Source: Schistocerca nitens (lineage: Eukaryota > Arthropoda > Insecta > Orthoptera > Acrididae). From it: 64,000 bases of DNA. The notes under the pieces were generated by a model. That model was given only the letters and a program-made list of their open reading frames with translations, was not told the DNA's origin and made no database searches. Where the stretch lies: assembly GCF_023898315.1 (NCBI RefSeq), contig NC_064619.1, positions 345,350,650-345,414,649 of the forward strand, given 5' to 3'. How positions within the stretch are numbered: position 1 is the first letter of the stretch; every line of letters begins with the position of its first letter. The position numbers were made by a program, and so were the translations under genes. Of this stretch, positions 32,925 to 44,673 are shown piece by piece.

Positions 32925-33502
32925 TAGTTCCGCGTAGTCAGCGCGTACGCAACTTTCCCACTAGAGCGCGCCCCGCTAAGCACAACAGCGCAGGCGCAGC
33001 ACTCGTCCATCTTCGCACTACGAGATGGCGCTGCCTTAGATACGGACCAAATTCTGCTTCCGCCGATCCGCGTATTAATATGTAACGCAGCCAATGAGAT
33101 CGCTACTAACGTAGAATCTTTTCTCCTCGTGGATCACACTCGCACAGTGATACATGAACGCACGAGGTATTATAATGGTACAGACCTCCAATTAGTCAGT
33201 CTGCATTAGTCTGCATTCGTCTGTACCTGTCTGTACCAGTCTACATTAGTCTGTACCAGTCTATAGTCATGTTTCAGTCTGCGCCTAATAAGAGTACCAT
33301 ATTCCTGTACATAGGCATTAAGATATATGAATAGACACTTTGTCAAGTATCAGAGATATGTGAGAATAAGATTAACGTACCAAGACCAAAGGAACTTCAG
33401 ATTGTCAATTGTAAACAGCATCCAGAATCAAGTTACGTAAAGTCTACGCTTTTTATTATTTTAATAAATGTGTGCGAAAATTAATCAAGTTCTTTTTTAA
33501 AG
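32925..33502 (+). mobile_element. LTR-like sequence, probably a solo or 5' LTR
   Basis: It begins at the Tc1 edge with (TG)TAGTTCCGCG, fits an LTR start, contains an AATAAA (about 33464) and is followed by TTGGTGACC (33503-33511), which resembles a primer-binding site start. I recognise the sequence as a common locust repeat but cannot name the family. No gag/pol follows. The Tc1 appears to have jumped into the first bases of this LTR. Confidence 0.45.
33201..33270 (+). repeat. Seven 10 bp tandem repeats inside the LTR-like sequence
   Basis: Units in strict 10 bp register: CTGCATTAGT, CTGCATTCGT, CTGTACCTGT, CTGTACCAGT, CTACATTAGT, CTGTACCAGT, CTATAGTCAT. Confidence 0.9.
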
Positions 33503-33511
33503 TTGGTGACC

Positions 33512-34905
33512 GTCAATCTGCTACTCTAAGCGTGCAAGTGGCATTTCTATCGTCTGACCTAACGGCAGAAGATAAACACGCCACAATAAGACCAAGAGAC
33601 ATATTGCTGAAACTCGCCTACTTCGTTAGAGCGACAAGTCAAATAATCTGATGGTGTGTGTACCGAAGGTTTCACAGTACGCACACCACAGTGAGACATC
33701 TATTCCACGGTCGGTTCCCACCAAGGTAGAATGTTTAAGGAAATGTGAAAAGGCTGATATTTATTGACGTCGGCTGTTTAGAAGTGATAGTAACGAATAT
33801 CTGTGTACTTACAGAGTTCCACCCTTATTGGGCAGCACACGAACGTAGACAGAAAGAGGGAGAGAGTAGGACACAGTTTTGGAACGTGAAGTATAACGAA
33901 TTTTGTAGTTGGTTAAAGTCCTGATGAGCGAGTAAGGAAGGGAGACCAGCATCTTGCAAGACAGCTTCGTACTGGTACGCATTCACAATACTTATCATTC
34001 AGCCAATCAAAATTGAACGACACCAGAAAAACACAGAGCGGAGCCTCCCTTGTCAGAAGTAGACTGCAGAAAGGTACTTTTTAGCCCAGCGTCTTCTGTG
34101 GGAGGGTTCTCCATGGGCGGACTTCACTTCTAGACGATTTCTCCAGACTCGTCTGCGACGAGAGGCTCTCATCCTTCTGAGACGGGACGCAAATTGTTGG
34201 TCAATGACTGGCTTTGCAGCCACTTCAGTCGCCATCTGCAGATTATGAGTATGGTGAGATCCAGCTGTAACAACGAGGTGAAGTTTAGGGAAAGTCGAAT
34301 TATTTTTGATTATGTTCATTGATTAAAATCTTGTTTGAAGTTAGAGACCAACATGCTTTCTACTCCGGCAGTAAATGAACACCCATATTCTTCTGTAATA
34401 TTTTCTAGCTCTATGCACTAATCTTTGGCAATCACGGCACGACTTCCAACATCGTAAATGTTTTATCCACATATCCGTTGATTTGAATCACATTCTAGAT
34501 CCCTTGTGCAGATATGCCAAAGCATTAGTTTATTATTTCCAGTGAGTATTGAACTATTTTATGTGACTTAAACTGAGTTAATTGAGATCGTTTTCCAATT
34601 TCGTAGTCAGATGAACTCTTTTATCATTGTTCTGGTAGTTAATGATTTGTTTGTGTCAGATATGCAGGGCCACAGTAATATATCAATTAAAGCTTCAATT
34701 AAAGCACACCGTCGCTTCTCTCTGAAGTACCGTCAACCTACATCACAGTAGCGACGTCGTTGCTTCTCTGACCACTACTCAACGAAACTAAACGGGAGGG
34801 CTGGGAAGAAGTATATCAAAACCATTACTATAGTGGCAGTCTACTTCTCAAGGGAATCATCCTGTTTTTTCCAGAAATTATTTAATTTTCGTATATCGTC
34901 GCCTA
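33512..34905. other. No confident feature
   Basis: May include the internal start of the LTR element. An 88-codon Arg-rich ORF at 34053-34319 on the minus strand has no recognised domain. Confidence 0.35.
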
Positions 34906-34909
34906 ACAA

Positions 34910-35107
34910 AATGGTTCAAATGGCTCTGAGCACTATGGGACTCAACTGCTGAGGTCATTAGTCCCCTAGAACTTAGAACTAGTTAAACCTAACTAACCTA
35001 AGGACATCACAAACAACCATGCCCGAGGCAGGATTCGAACCTGCGACCGTAGCGGTCTTGCGGTTCCAGACTGCAGCGCCTTTAACCGCACGGCCACTTC
35101 GGCCGGC
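34910..35107 (-). mobile_element. SINE group A, full length with target-site duplication
   Basis: Minus-strand group A copy. The 13 bp duplication CGTCGCCTAACAA / CGTCGCCTGACAA (34897-34909, 35108-35120) has one mismatch. Confidence 0.95.
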
Positions 35108-35120
35108 CGTCGCCTGACAA

Positions 35121-37220
35121 GCCACTTTATAACGAAATGTCTTCGTTTACGTTATTTTATTATACCTTCATTTTCAGGACAAGAAACGAATATACTCTGG
35201 TGTTCAAGAATAGTATACTCTCTGTATTTCAATATTTTATTGTATGTGCAGTGTATGTATGAATCAGAATTGTCCCATAACCGACTGCGCTTATTTCGTA
35301 AAAAGTGCCAAGAGACTAATCGAGATGTCAGACAAATGATGGTTAATATGGGGTTACGAGTTAAATCCGTCAGTTTACGCCCTGAAATGAAAGTTAGTTT
35401 TGACGGAGTTCTGCAAAACATTACGGAAAGATTACTCTGGAGGTTATCTTCCATATGACTTCTTGTAAGGATATACAGCAGACAACCTACGTAATAACAT
35501 CCAGAATTTATTGTCATTACCATTACATGCGTAAATGAATTTGATTTCATGTTGAGAAAACATTGCATAATACAGGTTGCTTGTTGTGTTCCATAAGCAT
35601 GAAGTAAGAAAGAAATTCAGATTAAGCCTGTGCCAGCATTGACTTCCATCTTTCACGCTCTTGAAAAGGGTCTGAAATGCGTGTGGTATGGGTACGCTAG
35701 ACGTACCAGAAAGACGTAGCTGCAGCGCCCACCACGACAGGCTGCGAACTGCGGCCTTGACCATCCGCAGCGCAGTGCAATAACTCACACTCCGCAATCA
35801 AATATCTCCAGTCCGCCAACTTTTTATATTTCCTGTGTAATACCTGACATTTTCTACCGTGATTCATGGCTTCGATGCGCATTGCGAAATTGCTGTTCGG
35901 TTAAAGAACCGCATCAGACGTGACTGGAAGGGAAGCGCGGATCTCGCCATAAGAAAGAAGTCAAGGCTCGCGAGGTGCGAATTTATTGTCGAGCTACGTA
36001 CGCTGGAAATGAGCTGCAATAGAGTTTTTAACGCTGGTTTACTGGTTACTACACGTTTTTATTACCATTTTATTCCAAAGTGATTTTATATCACGCATAA
36101 AAGTAAGGTAAAGTTGTTCTCAATCCGAAGATTTGTCAGGATTCCGCAGCCCTTTACTAGCAATGGCTGAGGCTTGCCTTTCTCCAACCGTTAATCTAGC
36201 TAACCGAGACGTTTATGGTGGAAGACATACTGTTTAGTGTGGGCTCCTAAATACGTTGGAACATTCGATTTTCACATGTACATATGAGAAACTGAGAGCC
36301 GTAAGGGCTCAAAGCACCGAAACAAAGTTTTAAGAAAAATAGATGTTTGTGGAAATAATGAAACCAAAACCACCGGTTACGTTGATCTGAGCTGTTTTTT
36401 AACCACCTCTCAACACCCTATACTTACTATGAAAAAATAATGTACCAACTCTATGAAATATTAATTAATATTTAAGATTTTATTTATTGTCAATATTAAG
36501 TTACAAAATTTTCGTCTATAGGCTATTGACAGTAGTGTCTTTTGGCTGTTTATTTTTATGTGAAATTATAGAATTCTCCATGAGAAACGTTTTCAGAAAT
36601 TACTAACAAAGAACAGATACTAAATGCATATTTATGACCTATTGCAACACATCAGGGTTCGCGTAATCATCATTTTCATTAAGCACATTCTGTTGCTTGA
36701 GTTTCAGATAAAACTGCCGATACGCCTCCGATTATGAAGCATTACTATTACGTGCATGATGTAGACACTAGGGACTAAATTACGTTGCCAAACCTAGACA
36801 ACAACTGAGCAGTACGGAGCAATAAAGCTATGCTTTGTCCTTTGAGCCCTTATGGAAATGTATACCCGAGAAAACTGGGAGATAAATTTTCGTAAATGTT
36901 CATTCATACAGTGTGGGGTTACAGATACAGGTCTCAAAATCGATAACGGTGTGCTTCTGATCCTTATGGTTCTCTGTGCCTCAAATCATTTCCAGACGTG
37001 AAACAAGCGGATGGTGTTCGTCTGAAAAATGTACAGCTCAAATAAATTTTGGACCACCTACACGTCTATGAACGAGAGTGTGATTACATTCAAAACTCAC
37101 AAGCAATGGAAGAATAAGTCTTACGAAACTCAAAGGAAAAAATAATGTTACTCTGAAGTAACTCCAAACCAATTACAACTTTATCAATTGTTGATTGTGT
37201 GCAGCAGGTAGCCACAGACT
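35121..37220. other. No confident feature
   Basis: Overlapping ORFs on both strands at 35152-35568 and 35240-35458 have no recognised domain. A GC-rich patch at 35690-35990 carries no repeat that I know. The rest is AT-rich. Confidence 0.35.
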
Positions 37221-37223
37221 GGT

Positions 37224-37310
37224 TTTAGGTTATTTTATTCAAGAAGGACCATCACCGGTTTCGAGTTTATGCAGCTCTTCATCAGGTAGATTTCATGCTT
37301 TCGTCAAAAC
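37224..37310 (-). repeat. Hammerhead-like repeat end
   Basis: On the minus strand: CTGATGA (37279-37285), a loop, then GAAACCGGTGATGGTC (GAAA at 37259-37262), followed by CTTCTTGAATAAAATAA. CTGANGA and GAAA are the two conserved boxes of hammerhead ribozymes, and CC/GG followed by UC could form helix III and the cleavage site. Helix II is poor and preceded by an unpaired base, so activity is doubtful. Similar ends occur at 54.1 and 54.5 kb. Confidence 0.35.
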
Positions 37311-37933
37311 ATCATCAACAATTTATTTCATGTAACAGCCACGGTCTCCAGCCATGTCCTTATTTGAAAACATTCCAGTAAGCAGTATATTTGAAAGTGC
37401 ATTTCACTGAAATCATAATACGCTGCTGGGAAACATTCAGCACAGTCATGCTCTACTCCATGCACTGTGACGCGCTTGAATCTTACTTGATAAGCTCGCC
37501 ACAACATCATCGACACGTTTTTGCTCAAGGCTTTCCATTTATAGAGAGCAGCCATCCAAGGGTCGTCCAGTGTTTAAGTAGATTTCCCGCAACGAGCCTG
37601 ATCCCAAGAATACGCAACCATTTTTAGGAATCACTTATCGCAGAGTATTCCATTTAGTTGATTGCTGCCTCCTGGAGGAAGGTGTTCACGAGATGGCGCT
37701 TCTAATTTATCGTATTTAAAGACGAGTCTTCTGATTAAAGCTACCCAGATACCCAAATGGAATACGGAGTTGACCACTAGGTGTCACGAGAGACGGTCCC
37801 AACAGCAGAAAAGGAAGCGGGCAGATGCACTGGCAGCATAATCGGCCAATCAGTTCAGTGACTTCGAACGTGGACTACCCATTGGATATCACCCGAGTAA
37901 CGCTTATGAAGCAACTCAGAGCGATTGCCGGTT

Positions 37934-38420
37934 GTAATGGTACTTGAATTACGTAACCATTACGGCACCTCACCTAAACCTCTCGATACCAGCAATATTC
38001 TACTGTGTTTCTGTAAAGTAGTTGACATATTTCTGAGACAACATTCAGATTTGATTTCATTAATGTAGAGGTACTTTGATACATCGATATGTTTGTATTG
38101 CAATGATATTATTCTTATGTGTATTCTTTCTTTTGTCGCTATGATCTTCGACGTACTTGTAACTCTGACTTTTGGGCGCGTAATCGATTATTAGTTAGTT
38201 AGAGAGTCGGACCTTGAGAAAGTCAAGTCTTGGACGTCATGTTGGAAAGACGCATAACGTAGTCAGCTTATAAAATGTGAACTTTAACAGTGAGGAAGAT
38301 GTTTTCAAGTATGTTTTGTATTGTGAAGTGATGTTTTGTATGTTACGTGATATTGCAATAAAAGCATTAAAAAGGAAGTGTAACTTAAATTCGGAGTGCT
38401 GATTATTTTTTTACATCACC
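37934..38420 (+). mobile_element. LTR-like insert in the Tc1 element
   Basis: It starts TGTAATGGTACTTGAATTAC, contains a TATAAA-like TTATAAAATG (about 38269), a polyadenylation signal AATAAAAGC (about 38358) and ends near TTTTTTTACA. TG...CA ends and signal order fit an LTR. About 340 bp of unexplained sequence (38421-38761) follows before the Tc1 resumes. The target-site duplication is not clear. Confidence 0.4.
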
Positions 38421-38980
38421 ATTGAGCTAACTTTGAAAGGTTTAATCTTCAAGAATGGTTTGTGAAGCGCATCTACAAAACCTTTGAATATAGCAGAATA
38501 AAACCTAGGCCTCTTTGTATCCGAGCTTGGAATCATCACCACCCAGATTTTCGACGATTGAGCCATGATTTTACAACGAGACTAGCGTGGGAAACACGAA
38601 AAGATGAGTGCCTAATTTATTCATTATTACATTAAATGTCTTTATTAACTGTGCTCTAATGACACCTGCCACATAATAACTGTTGTTGCCCGAAAATGCA
38701 GTGTTTAGCAGCGTGAGCAACACCACAATCATTATTAAATTTTTGACCTTTGTTGTGGTAGGGTTGTTAGACGGTGATGTGACTGAAGTGGAAACATGAA
38801 GGAACAACCAGAGCTGAAACACGACATGGCAGACCTCATGTACTGACGGACAGGAACCGTCGAAAATTAAGGAGGGTGGTTTTAAAAAATCGCTTGAAAT
38901 TAACGGAAGGAGTCACTTGTGAATTACAGACTGCTACGAGCAGTCCAGCTAGTACAATTGCTGAGCGTGGAAATTTGAAA

Positions 38981-39178
38981 AAATGTCTCAAATGGCTCTC
39001 AGCACTATGGGACTTAACATCTGAGGTCCTCAGTCCCCTAGAACTTAGAACTATTTAAACCTAACTAACCTAAGGACAGCACACACATCCATGCCCAGGC
39101 AGGATTCGAACTTGCGACGGAAGCAGTCGCGCGGTTCCGGACTGAAGCGCCTAGAACCTCTGCGTCACCGAGGCTGCC
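38981..39178 (-). mobile_element. SINE group A inside the Tc1 element
   Basis: Minus-strand group A copy, with GGAAATTTGAAAA / GGAAATTAAAAGA flanking it as an imperfect duplication. Confidence 0.9.
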
Positions 39179-40155
39179 GGAAATTAAAAGAATTGGATAC
39201 AACTGTCGAGCAGTTCCTCATATGCTATATATTTATGTAATCAGAGACGCTTGAGGTGTCATAAGAGCGATGCTACTGGATAATGGAAACGAGTGATTTG
39301 GAGTAGGCAATCACGCTACACTCTGTGGCAGTCCAATGGAAGAGTTAGGGTTTGGCAAACGTTACCTGCCATCACGTGTAGTATTAACAGTGATGTACGG
39401 AGGAAGTGCTGTTAGGGTATTTTTCGTAGTTAGGATGTTGTGCCCTTATTATGTTTAAGAAAAAGCTAAATTCAGGGGGATATGGATCCATTTTACGGCA
39501 TTGTGTACTCTGGATAATAGAGGAACAATTCGATGACAATGATTGATCGTATCAGCACGACAATGCACCCAGTCACAAATCAGCATCTGAGGCAACGAAT
39601 AGTGGAGAATAGCCTTTTGAAATGGACTGGCATGCACGGAGTCCCGACATGAACACATTGGAATAACTTTGAGATGAGTTAGAAGTCGACTTCACTCCAG
39701 ATCCCACCGTCAACCTCACTAACTTTCATGAGGAAGAATGAGTTGCCATTCCTTCACAGACACTCAGACACCTGAAAGGATGTGCTACGAACAGAATTGT
39801 AGCTGACATAAAGGCGAAAGATGGACACACCCCATATCGATATCTAGCAACAGATGTCCGGATGCTTTTGATCATGTAATTTAGGCTGTAGAGTTGACAA
39901 CTGGTTGGAGGGGCCTCTACCGAAACTGCACAGACTTCTAAAGATCGTCGACAGTGATGACAGGCGTCTGCAAACATGGTCTGCCACTTCCCTGCTGAAC
40001 TCGTGGAACTTTATGGCTGGGACGTGCATTAGTAACTGATGGTCTCCACACTCTTCTTCGACGATCACCAGGAGTCGGACAAATCCTGCATTCGTCGGAG
40101 AAGTAATCCGACACTACTGATCCAGATTCAGTTCTCCAACTTCCTTGCGCATCTA

Positions 40156-41338
40156 CACTGAAGAGCCACAAAGAAACTGGTACACCTGCCTAATATTGTG
40201 TAGGGCCCTCGCGGGCACGCTGGATGTCTCTAAACGACGTAGCATGGACTCGACTAATGTTTGAAGTAGTGCTCGAGGGAACTGACACTATGAATCCTGC
40301 ACGGCTGTCTATAAATCCGTAAGAGTACGATGGGGTGGAGATCTTGCTTGTTGCAAGGTATCCCAGATATGCTCAATAATGTTCACGTCTAGGGGGTTTG
40401 GTGGTCAGCGGAAGTGTTTAAAGTCAGTAGAGTTTTCCTGGAGCCAACCTGTAGCAATTCAACGTGTGGGGTATCGCACTGTCCTCTTGGAATTGCCCAG
40501 ACCATCGGAATGCACAATGGACATGAATGGATGCAGATGATCTGAAAGAATACTTACATACGTGTCACCTGTCAGAGTGGTATGTAGACGTATCTGGGGT
40601 CCCATACCACTCCAACGCTCTACACTATTACAGAACCTCCACCAGCTGAAAGAGTCCCCTGCTGACATGCAGGGTCCATGGATTCATGGGTTGTCTCCGT
40701 GCCAGTACACGTCCATTCGCTCGGTACAATCTGAAACCAGACTTGTCCCACCAGGCATCATGTTTCCAGTCATCAACAGTGCAATGTCGGTGTTGACGGA
40801 TCCAGGCAAGGCGTAAAGCTTTGTGTCGTGCAGTCATCAAGGGTACACGTGGAGGCCTTCAGCTCCGACAGCCGATATCGAATATGTTTCGTCGAATGGT
40901 TCGCACGCTGACACTTGTTGACGGCCCAGCATTGAAATCTGCAGCAATTAGCGGAAGGGTTGCACTTCTGCCACGTAGAATGATTCCCTTCAGCAGTCGT
41001 TGTCCCCGTTCTTGCAGGATCTTTTACTATCCGCAACGATGTCGGACATTTGATGTTACACCGGATTCCTGACTTTCACGGTACACTCGTGAAATGGTCG
41101 TACGGGCAAATCCCCACTTCATCGCTACCTCGGAGATGCTGTGTACCATCGCTCGTGCACCGACTATAACACTACGTTCTAACTCACTTAAATCTTCATA
41201 ACCTGCCATTGTAGCAGCAGCAACCGATCTAACAACCACGCTAGACCCTTTTTGTCGAAGCAGTGATATATTCTATCTGTTTACATATCTCTGTATTGCG
41301 ATACGCATTCCTATACCAGTTTCTTTGGCGTTTCAGTG
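40156..41338 (-). mobile_element. Tc1-family element, decayed
   Basis: The ends CACTGAAGAGCCACAAAGAA and the complement of TTCTTTGGCGTTTCAGTG form about 25 bp inverted repeats. TA precedes the left end (40154-40155), while the right flank is now CA. 1183 bp. Confidence 0.9.
40195..41209 (-). pseudogene. Tc1 transposase with several frameshifts
   Basis: The start MAGYEDLSELERSVIVGARA lies at 41209 with the first HTH following (SEVAMKWGFARTTISRVYR). The frame breaks after NVRHRCG. The second HTH and linker (SVSVRTIRRNIF in another frame) and the block ALRLAWIRQHRHCTVDDWK...WWDKSGF follow (first catalytic Asp in WWDKSG). RLHTTLTGDTYVSILSDHLH and FMSIVHSDGLGNSK come next. The second catalytic block has decayed to QFQEDSAIPH. 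The C-terminus RRLETSSVPARA is near 40225. It cannot be translated as one protein. Confidence 0.88.
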
Positions 41339-41339
41339 C

Positions 41340-41824
41340 ACTTCGCATAGTACGGTGCCGGAGGAGGGGGGGGGGGGGTTACTGCTGCTCCTGACGGACA
41401 CTGGACGCCGAATTTATTTGAAGAGACCGCTGCTTGTCATAGATATCCACACAGTTCTCCCAGGTACCCACAAAAAATCAGCACGCAATTCTATTACACT
41501 CTCCTGGGGGTTACAAAGAGCTACAATTTGTAGACAGCGTCATCAGCTGCTGTTATTGACTGCGAGCGTCCCTGCAAGATAAATCTATTTTGTGTGTCTC
41601 ACAAATGTGGTTGAATGTTCTGATGGCTTTGCTATGGTGTACGCCATCTTGGCGGGCAGCTTCCAGTGATGACAAACTTTCTCGCTATAAAGAGACAATA
41701 CGCGCACGGTCGAAGCTTCGAACGATCCTTCGAGGGTTCCTGGAAAACTTAAGAGTGTACGTAATCCTCATAGTCTTGTTAACGATGGGAGACACAACGC
41801 TCTCTGATTAACTGCAGAGAGAAT
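41340..41824. other. No recognisable feature, with a G-run at about 41363
   Basis: ORFs 41325-41582 and 41590-41811 have no domain. Confidence 0.35.
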
Positions 41825-41835
41825 GGAGGTCCACT

Positions 41836-42248
41836 TATGGTTCAAATGGCTCTGAGCACTACGGGACTTAACATCTGAGGTCATCAGTGCCCTAGAACAT
41901 AGAACTACTTAAACCTTACTAACGTAAGGACATCACACACGTCGATACCCTAGGCAGGGTTTGAACCTGCGACCGTAGCGGTCGCCGGCCGGAGTGGCCG
42001 AGCGGTTCTAGGCGCTACAGACTGGAACCATTCGACCGCTACGGTCGCAGGTTCGAATCCTGCCTCGGGCATGGATGTGAGTGATATCCTTAGGTTAGTT
42101 AGGTTTAAGTAGTTCTAAGTTCTAGAGGACTGATGACCTCAGAAGTTAAGTCCCGTAGTGCTCAGAGCCATTTGAACCATTTTTGAACTGTAGCGGTCGC
42201 GCGGTTCCCGGTTGAAGCGCCTAGAACCGCTCGGCCACAATGGCCGGC
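41836..42248 (-). mobile_element. SINE group A split by a second SINE
   Basis: The outer copy is on the minus strand, in two parts (41836-41983 and about 42184-42248). The 11 bp duplication GGAGGTCCACT (41825-41835, 42249-42259) is perfect. Confidence 0.93.
41984..42183 (+). mobile_element. SINE group A nested in an inverted SINE group A
   Basis: A complete plus-strand copy starting GCCGGCCGGAGTGGCCGAGC. The flanks share GTAGCGGTCG from the tRNA part of the outer SINE. Same subfamily, opposite orientation, giving a large near-palindrome. Confidence 0.92.
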
Positions 42249-42259
42249 GGAGGTCCACT

Positions 42260-43100
42260 GTTACATCTGATACACAGATTATATCTAGGTATTTCTTGCA
42301 GTCAATTTTTTTAAGGAAGTAGTTCCGATCAAAAACACACGAACTGTGCAAGTGATAATGGTGGCGTATAACTATTAGATGATGAGCAGAAAGTTGTGTT
42401 TCTCTCCCTACATTCGTGACTGAATACAGTAAGTATTACGATACAACATATTCCTCCGCATAGCTTGCGTAGTGTACAGGCACATGAAAATCTGTTATGG
42501 CTTTATTCAAGCTCCTTCCATGTATTTGTTCAGTGCGATTTAGGATGAACCAGATAAAACAAAACAAAACAAAAAATGCCTGGTCCAGAGAGTTTCTGAC
42601 TCTTTTCCATTCAGATGTCTGTAGAGTCGTTGCATTCTCTAGCTACACCAATTTCACTCTTACATATTACGATGCCATGACTGATTTAACATTGAGATTC
42701 GTCATTCGTTGTCAGAAAGTTTTTTCAGCAATATTCCGATACGAACTGAATAATTCTGAAGCCTTTTGGTGATACGATTTTGTTTATAAACTAGTGTGTA
42801 ATGTAAAAAAGTCTGATTTTGTAGTTCGTTATTTGCTTCGCCATTATTGAAGTACAATAGTTCTATAATAGTAACCTATAGCTCGACTTGTGATATCATT
42901 AAGTGTTTTCCTTTTCTTTTTAATACCACTTTACACTTTGTATCTTTTTCCATTCAACAAAGATGTTAACATGTATCATAAAACATCTTTCCATATCGGG
43001 GCAGTGCTTTCTGTTAATGTATAACTGTATCCGAATCCCTGCATGACGTCTTTCAGTACTGTAAAACTGCCAGTGGATTTCTCCTGAGCGCCCTTCACAA
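42260..43100. other. AT-rich, no recognisable feature
   Basis: The ORF at 42497-42772 (91 codons) shows no domain. Confidence 0.35.
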
Positions 43101-43107
43101 AAATATA

Positions 43108-43305
43108 AATGTTCAAATGTGTGTGAATTTCTAAGGGACCAAACTGCTTAGGTCATCGGTCCCTAGACTTACACACTATTTAAACTAACTTATGCTAAGA
43201 CCAACGCACACACACCCACGCCCGGGGGAGGACTCTAACCTCCGACGGGAGGGGCCGCGCAATCCCTGACATGGCGCCTCTAACCGCGCATTTACTACGC
43301 GCGGC
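43108..43305 (-). mobile_element. SINE group B, first of a tandem pair
   Basis: Minus-strand group B. Tail complement ATGTTCAAATGTGTGTGAAT, head complement ending TACTACGCGCGGC. Confidence 0.92.
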
Positions 43306-43498
43306 AAATGTCAATTGTGTGTGAATTTCTAAGGGACCAAACTGCTGAGGTCATCGGTCCATAGACTTACACACTACTTAAAGTAACTTATGCTAAGAAC
43401 AACACACACATCCATGCCCGAGGGAGGATCCGAACCTCCGGCGGGAGGGGCCGTGCAATCCGTGGCATGGTGCCTCAAACCGCGCAGCCACTCGCACA
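43306..43498 (-). mobile_element. SINE group B, second of a tandem pair
   Basis: It starts directly where the first ends, in the same orientation, with the B-box complement GGATCCGAACCTCC and head complement CCGCGCAGCCACTCGCAC. Confidence 0.92.
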
Positions 43499-43696
43499 AA
43501 AGGATAGAAAGTGCCCACGATGACAAACTATCTATTTAATGTTAATTTTCAGCCTCCAACAATCGTCTTGAGGGTTTAAAAAATAAAAGGCAGTCCAAAT
43601 TTGGATTAACACCAGATAGTAATTAAGCATACGTCTTGTTACGGAACATAACTATGAAATCTTGCTTTATAAAAAGAGAGAGAAAAGGTAGGTACA

Positions 43697-43898
43697 GTTT
43701 AATCAACGTCCCTTCGACATCGAGATCCTTCAAACTGGAGTGCAAGCCGAGTTGGACAAAGATGAAAAGGGAAACAGAATACGACACTAACCTCAAGCTG
43801 CGCAGGGAAAGCCTAAATAAAAACTACTAACTGAGGGTTTAAATCCTAATCCTCCAGAATGCGAGTCTAATGTTTTAACGACATCGCCGCTTTGACCG
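43697..43898 (-). mobile_element. SINE group G, strongly diverged
   Basis: TTTAATCAACGTCCCTTCG, GCAAGCCGAGTTGGAC and CAGAATGCGAGTCTAATG match group G in order, with many substitutions. Confidence 0.55.
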
Positions 43899-43899
43899 T

Positions 43900-44460
43900 C
43901 ATTTTATGAATTTACGTGTCGCGCGATTGGACCTCCAGCAGGAAACAACAGGGAGACAAACGTGCTTCCCTCGCAGTAAGCCGTACTTCTCGAGAAAACG
44001 TTGGTATTCGGCCCTTCACTGTAAGATACATCGCTCCTTCAGTCACGTCGTGGGAACGCGAGACCCTCTTCTGGGGAAGAAGAGTCGGAGCCACTCGGCG
44101 CAACGGTGGGCGTTTTCCAGCACAGCGACGTCTGGGAGTCGCGTGAAAGATTAATTGCTGGCGTGGAGCGTTGAACCCCAACCGCGGGCCGAATGGTGGG
44201 ATTAGCAATTGAAATGTAATAAAGCGACGCGGCAGTCACGTAATGAATCTTGGGCTTCATTACGGATTCGACTCGCCGGCTAAATGAGTTAGCGGGCGGG
44301 CGCGTGTCGCCGCACGGCAGCTCGGCCTTTATTACGCAGTCGCTGGGATTACCTCTGCTCACGCGAATCCTGCGCAGTCACCGGGATAGCCTTTCGAAGG
44401 GCAGCGTGGGAGCCAGGCTGAATTCATGGTGGCAGAACCTGTAGTCAAAGAGGCGTTTAC
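43900..44460. promoter_or_regulatory. GC-rich island with TAAT cores
   Basis: CpG-rich. GAAAGATTAATTGCTGGCG (about 44157-44175) and GGGATTAGCAATTGAAATG (about 44199) are homeodomain-type sites, and GTAATGAATC.., GGCTTCATTACGG and TTTATTACGCAGTCGC add further TAAT/ATTA cores. Overlapping ORFs on both strands look incidental. Possible enhancer, by inference. Confidence 0.3.
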
Positions 44461-44673
44461 AAGAGCAGTTATCGCGTTACGGAATGGACACTTAAGTGCG
44501 ACTCCAGGCATGCAAAAGCACTAGATTTTCTCAGCATAATGTTTTAGTTTGGTGCATTATTCCTGCCCACGTATCAGATTTGCCTATGGAGTGTTCCTGT
44601 GGCAACGTGTCAGCCATTTACATAGTTCTTTATCAGCCTATTTATCCTCTGATTACGATAGGTTAACATTATC

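Larger units (their letters stand above)
37850..39870 (+). pseudogene. Tc1 transposase remnant, catalytic Asp lost
   Basis: The start is near 37860 (FSDFERGLPIGYHPS). After the inserts come the HTH and linker (ADLMYTDGQEPS region) and then RVIWSRQSRYTLWQS at about 39290-39335. The residue aligned to the first catalytic Asp is Arg, where relatives have WSDES. The second catalytic block YQHDNAPSHKS (about 39553-39585) and the third DMNTLE followed by a stop (about 39648) are recognisable. Frameshifts and stops are frequent, so this is an old copy. Confidence 0.75.
37725..39879 (+). mobile_element. Old Tc1-family element with two internal insertions
   Basis: The left end (TCTGATTAAAGCTACCCAG) and the complement of the right end (ATGATCAAAAGCATCCGGAC) are related inverted repeats. 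Transposon sequence covers about 37725-37921, 38762-38980 and 39179-39879. The gaps are an LTR-like insert and a SINE. Confidence 0.75.

Noticed and set aside
34053..34319. Arg-rich 88-codon minus-strand ORF
   Set aside because: No domain, no splice or promoter evidence, biased composition.
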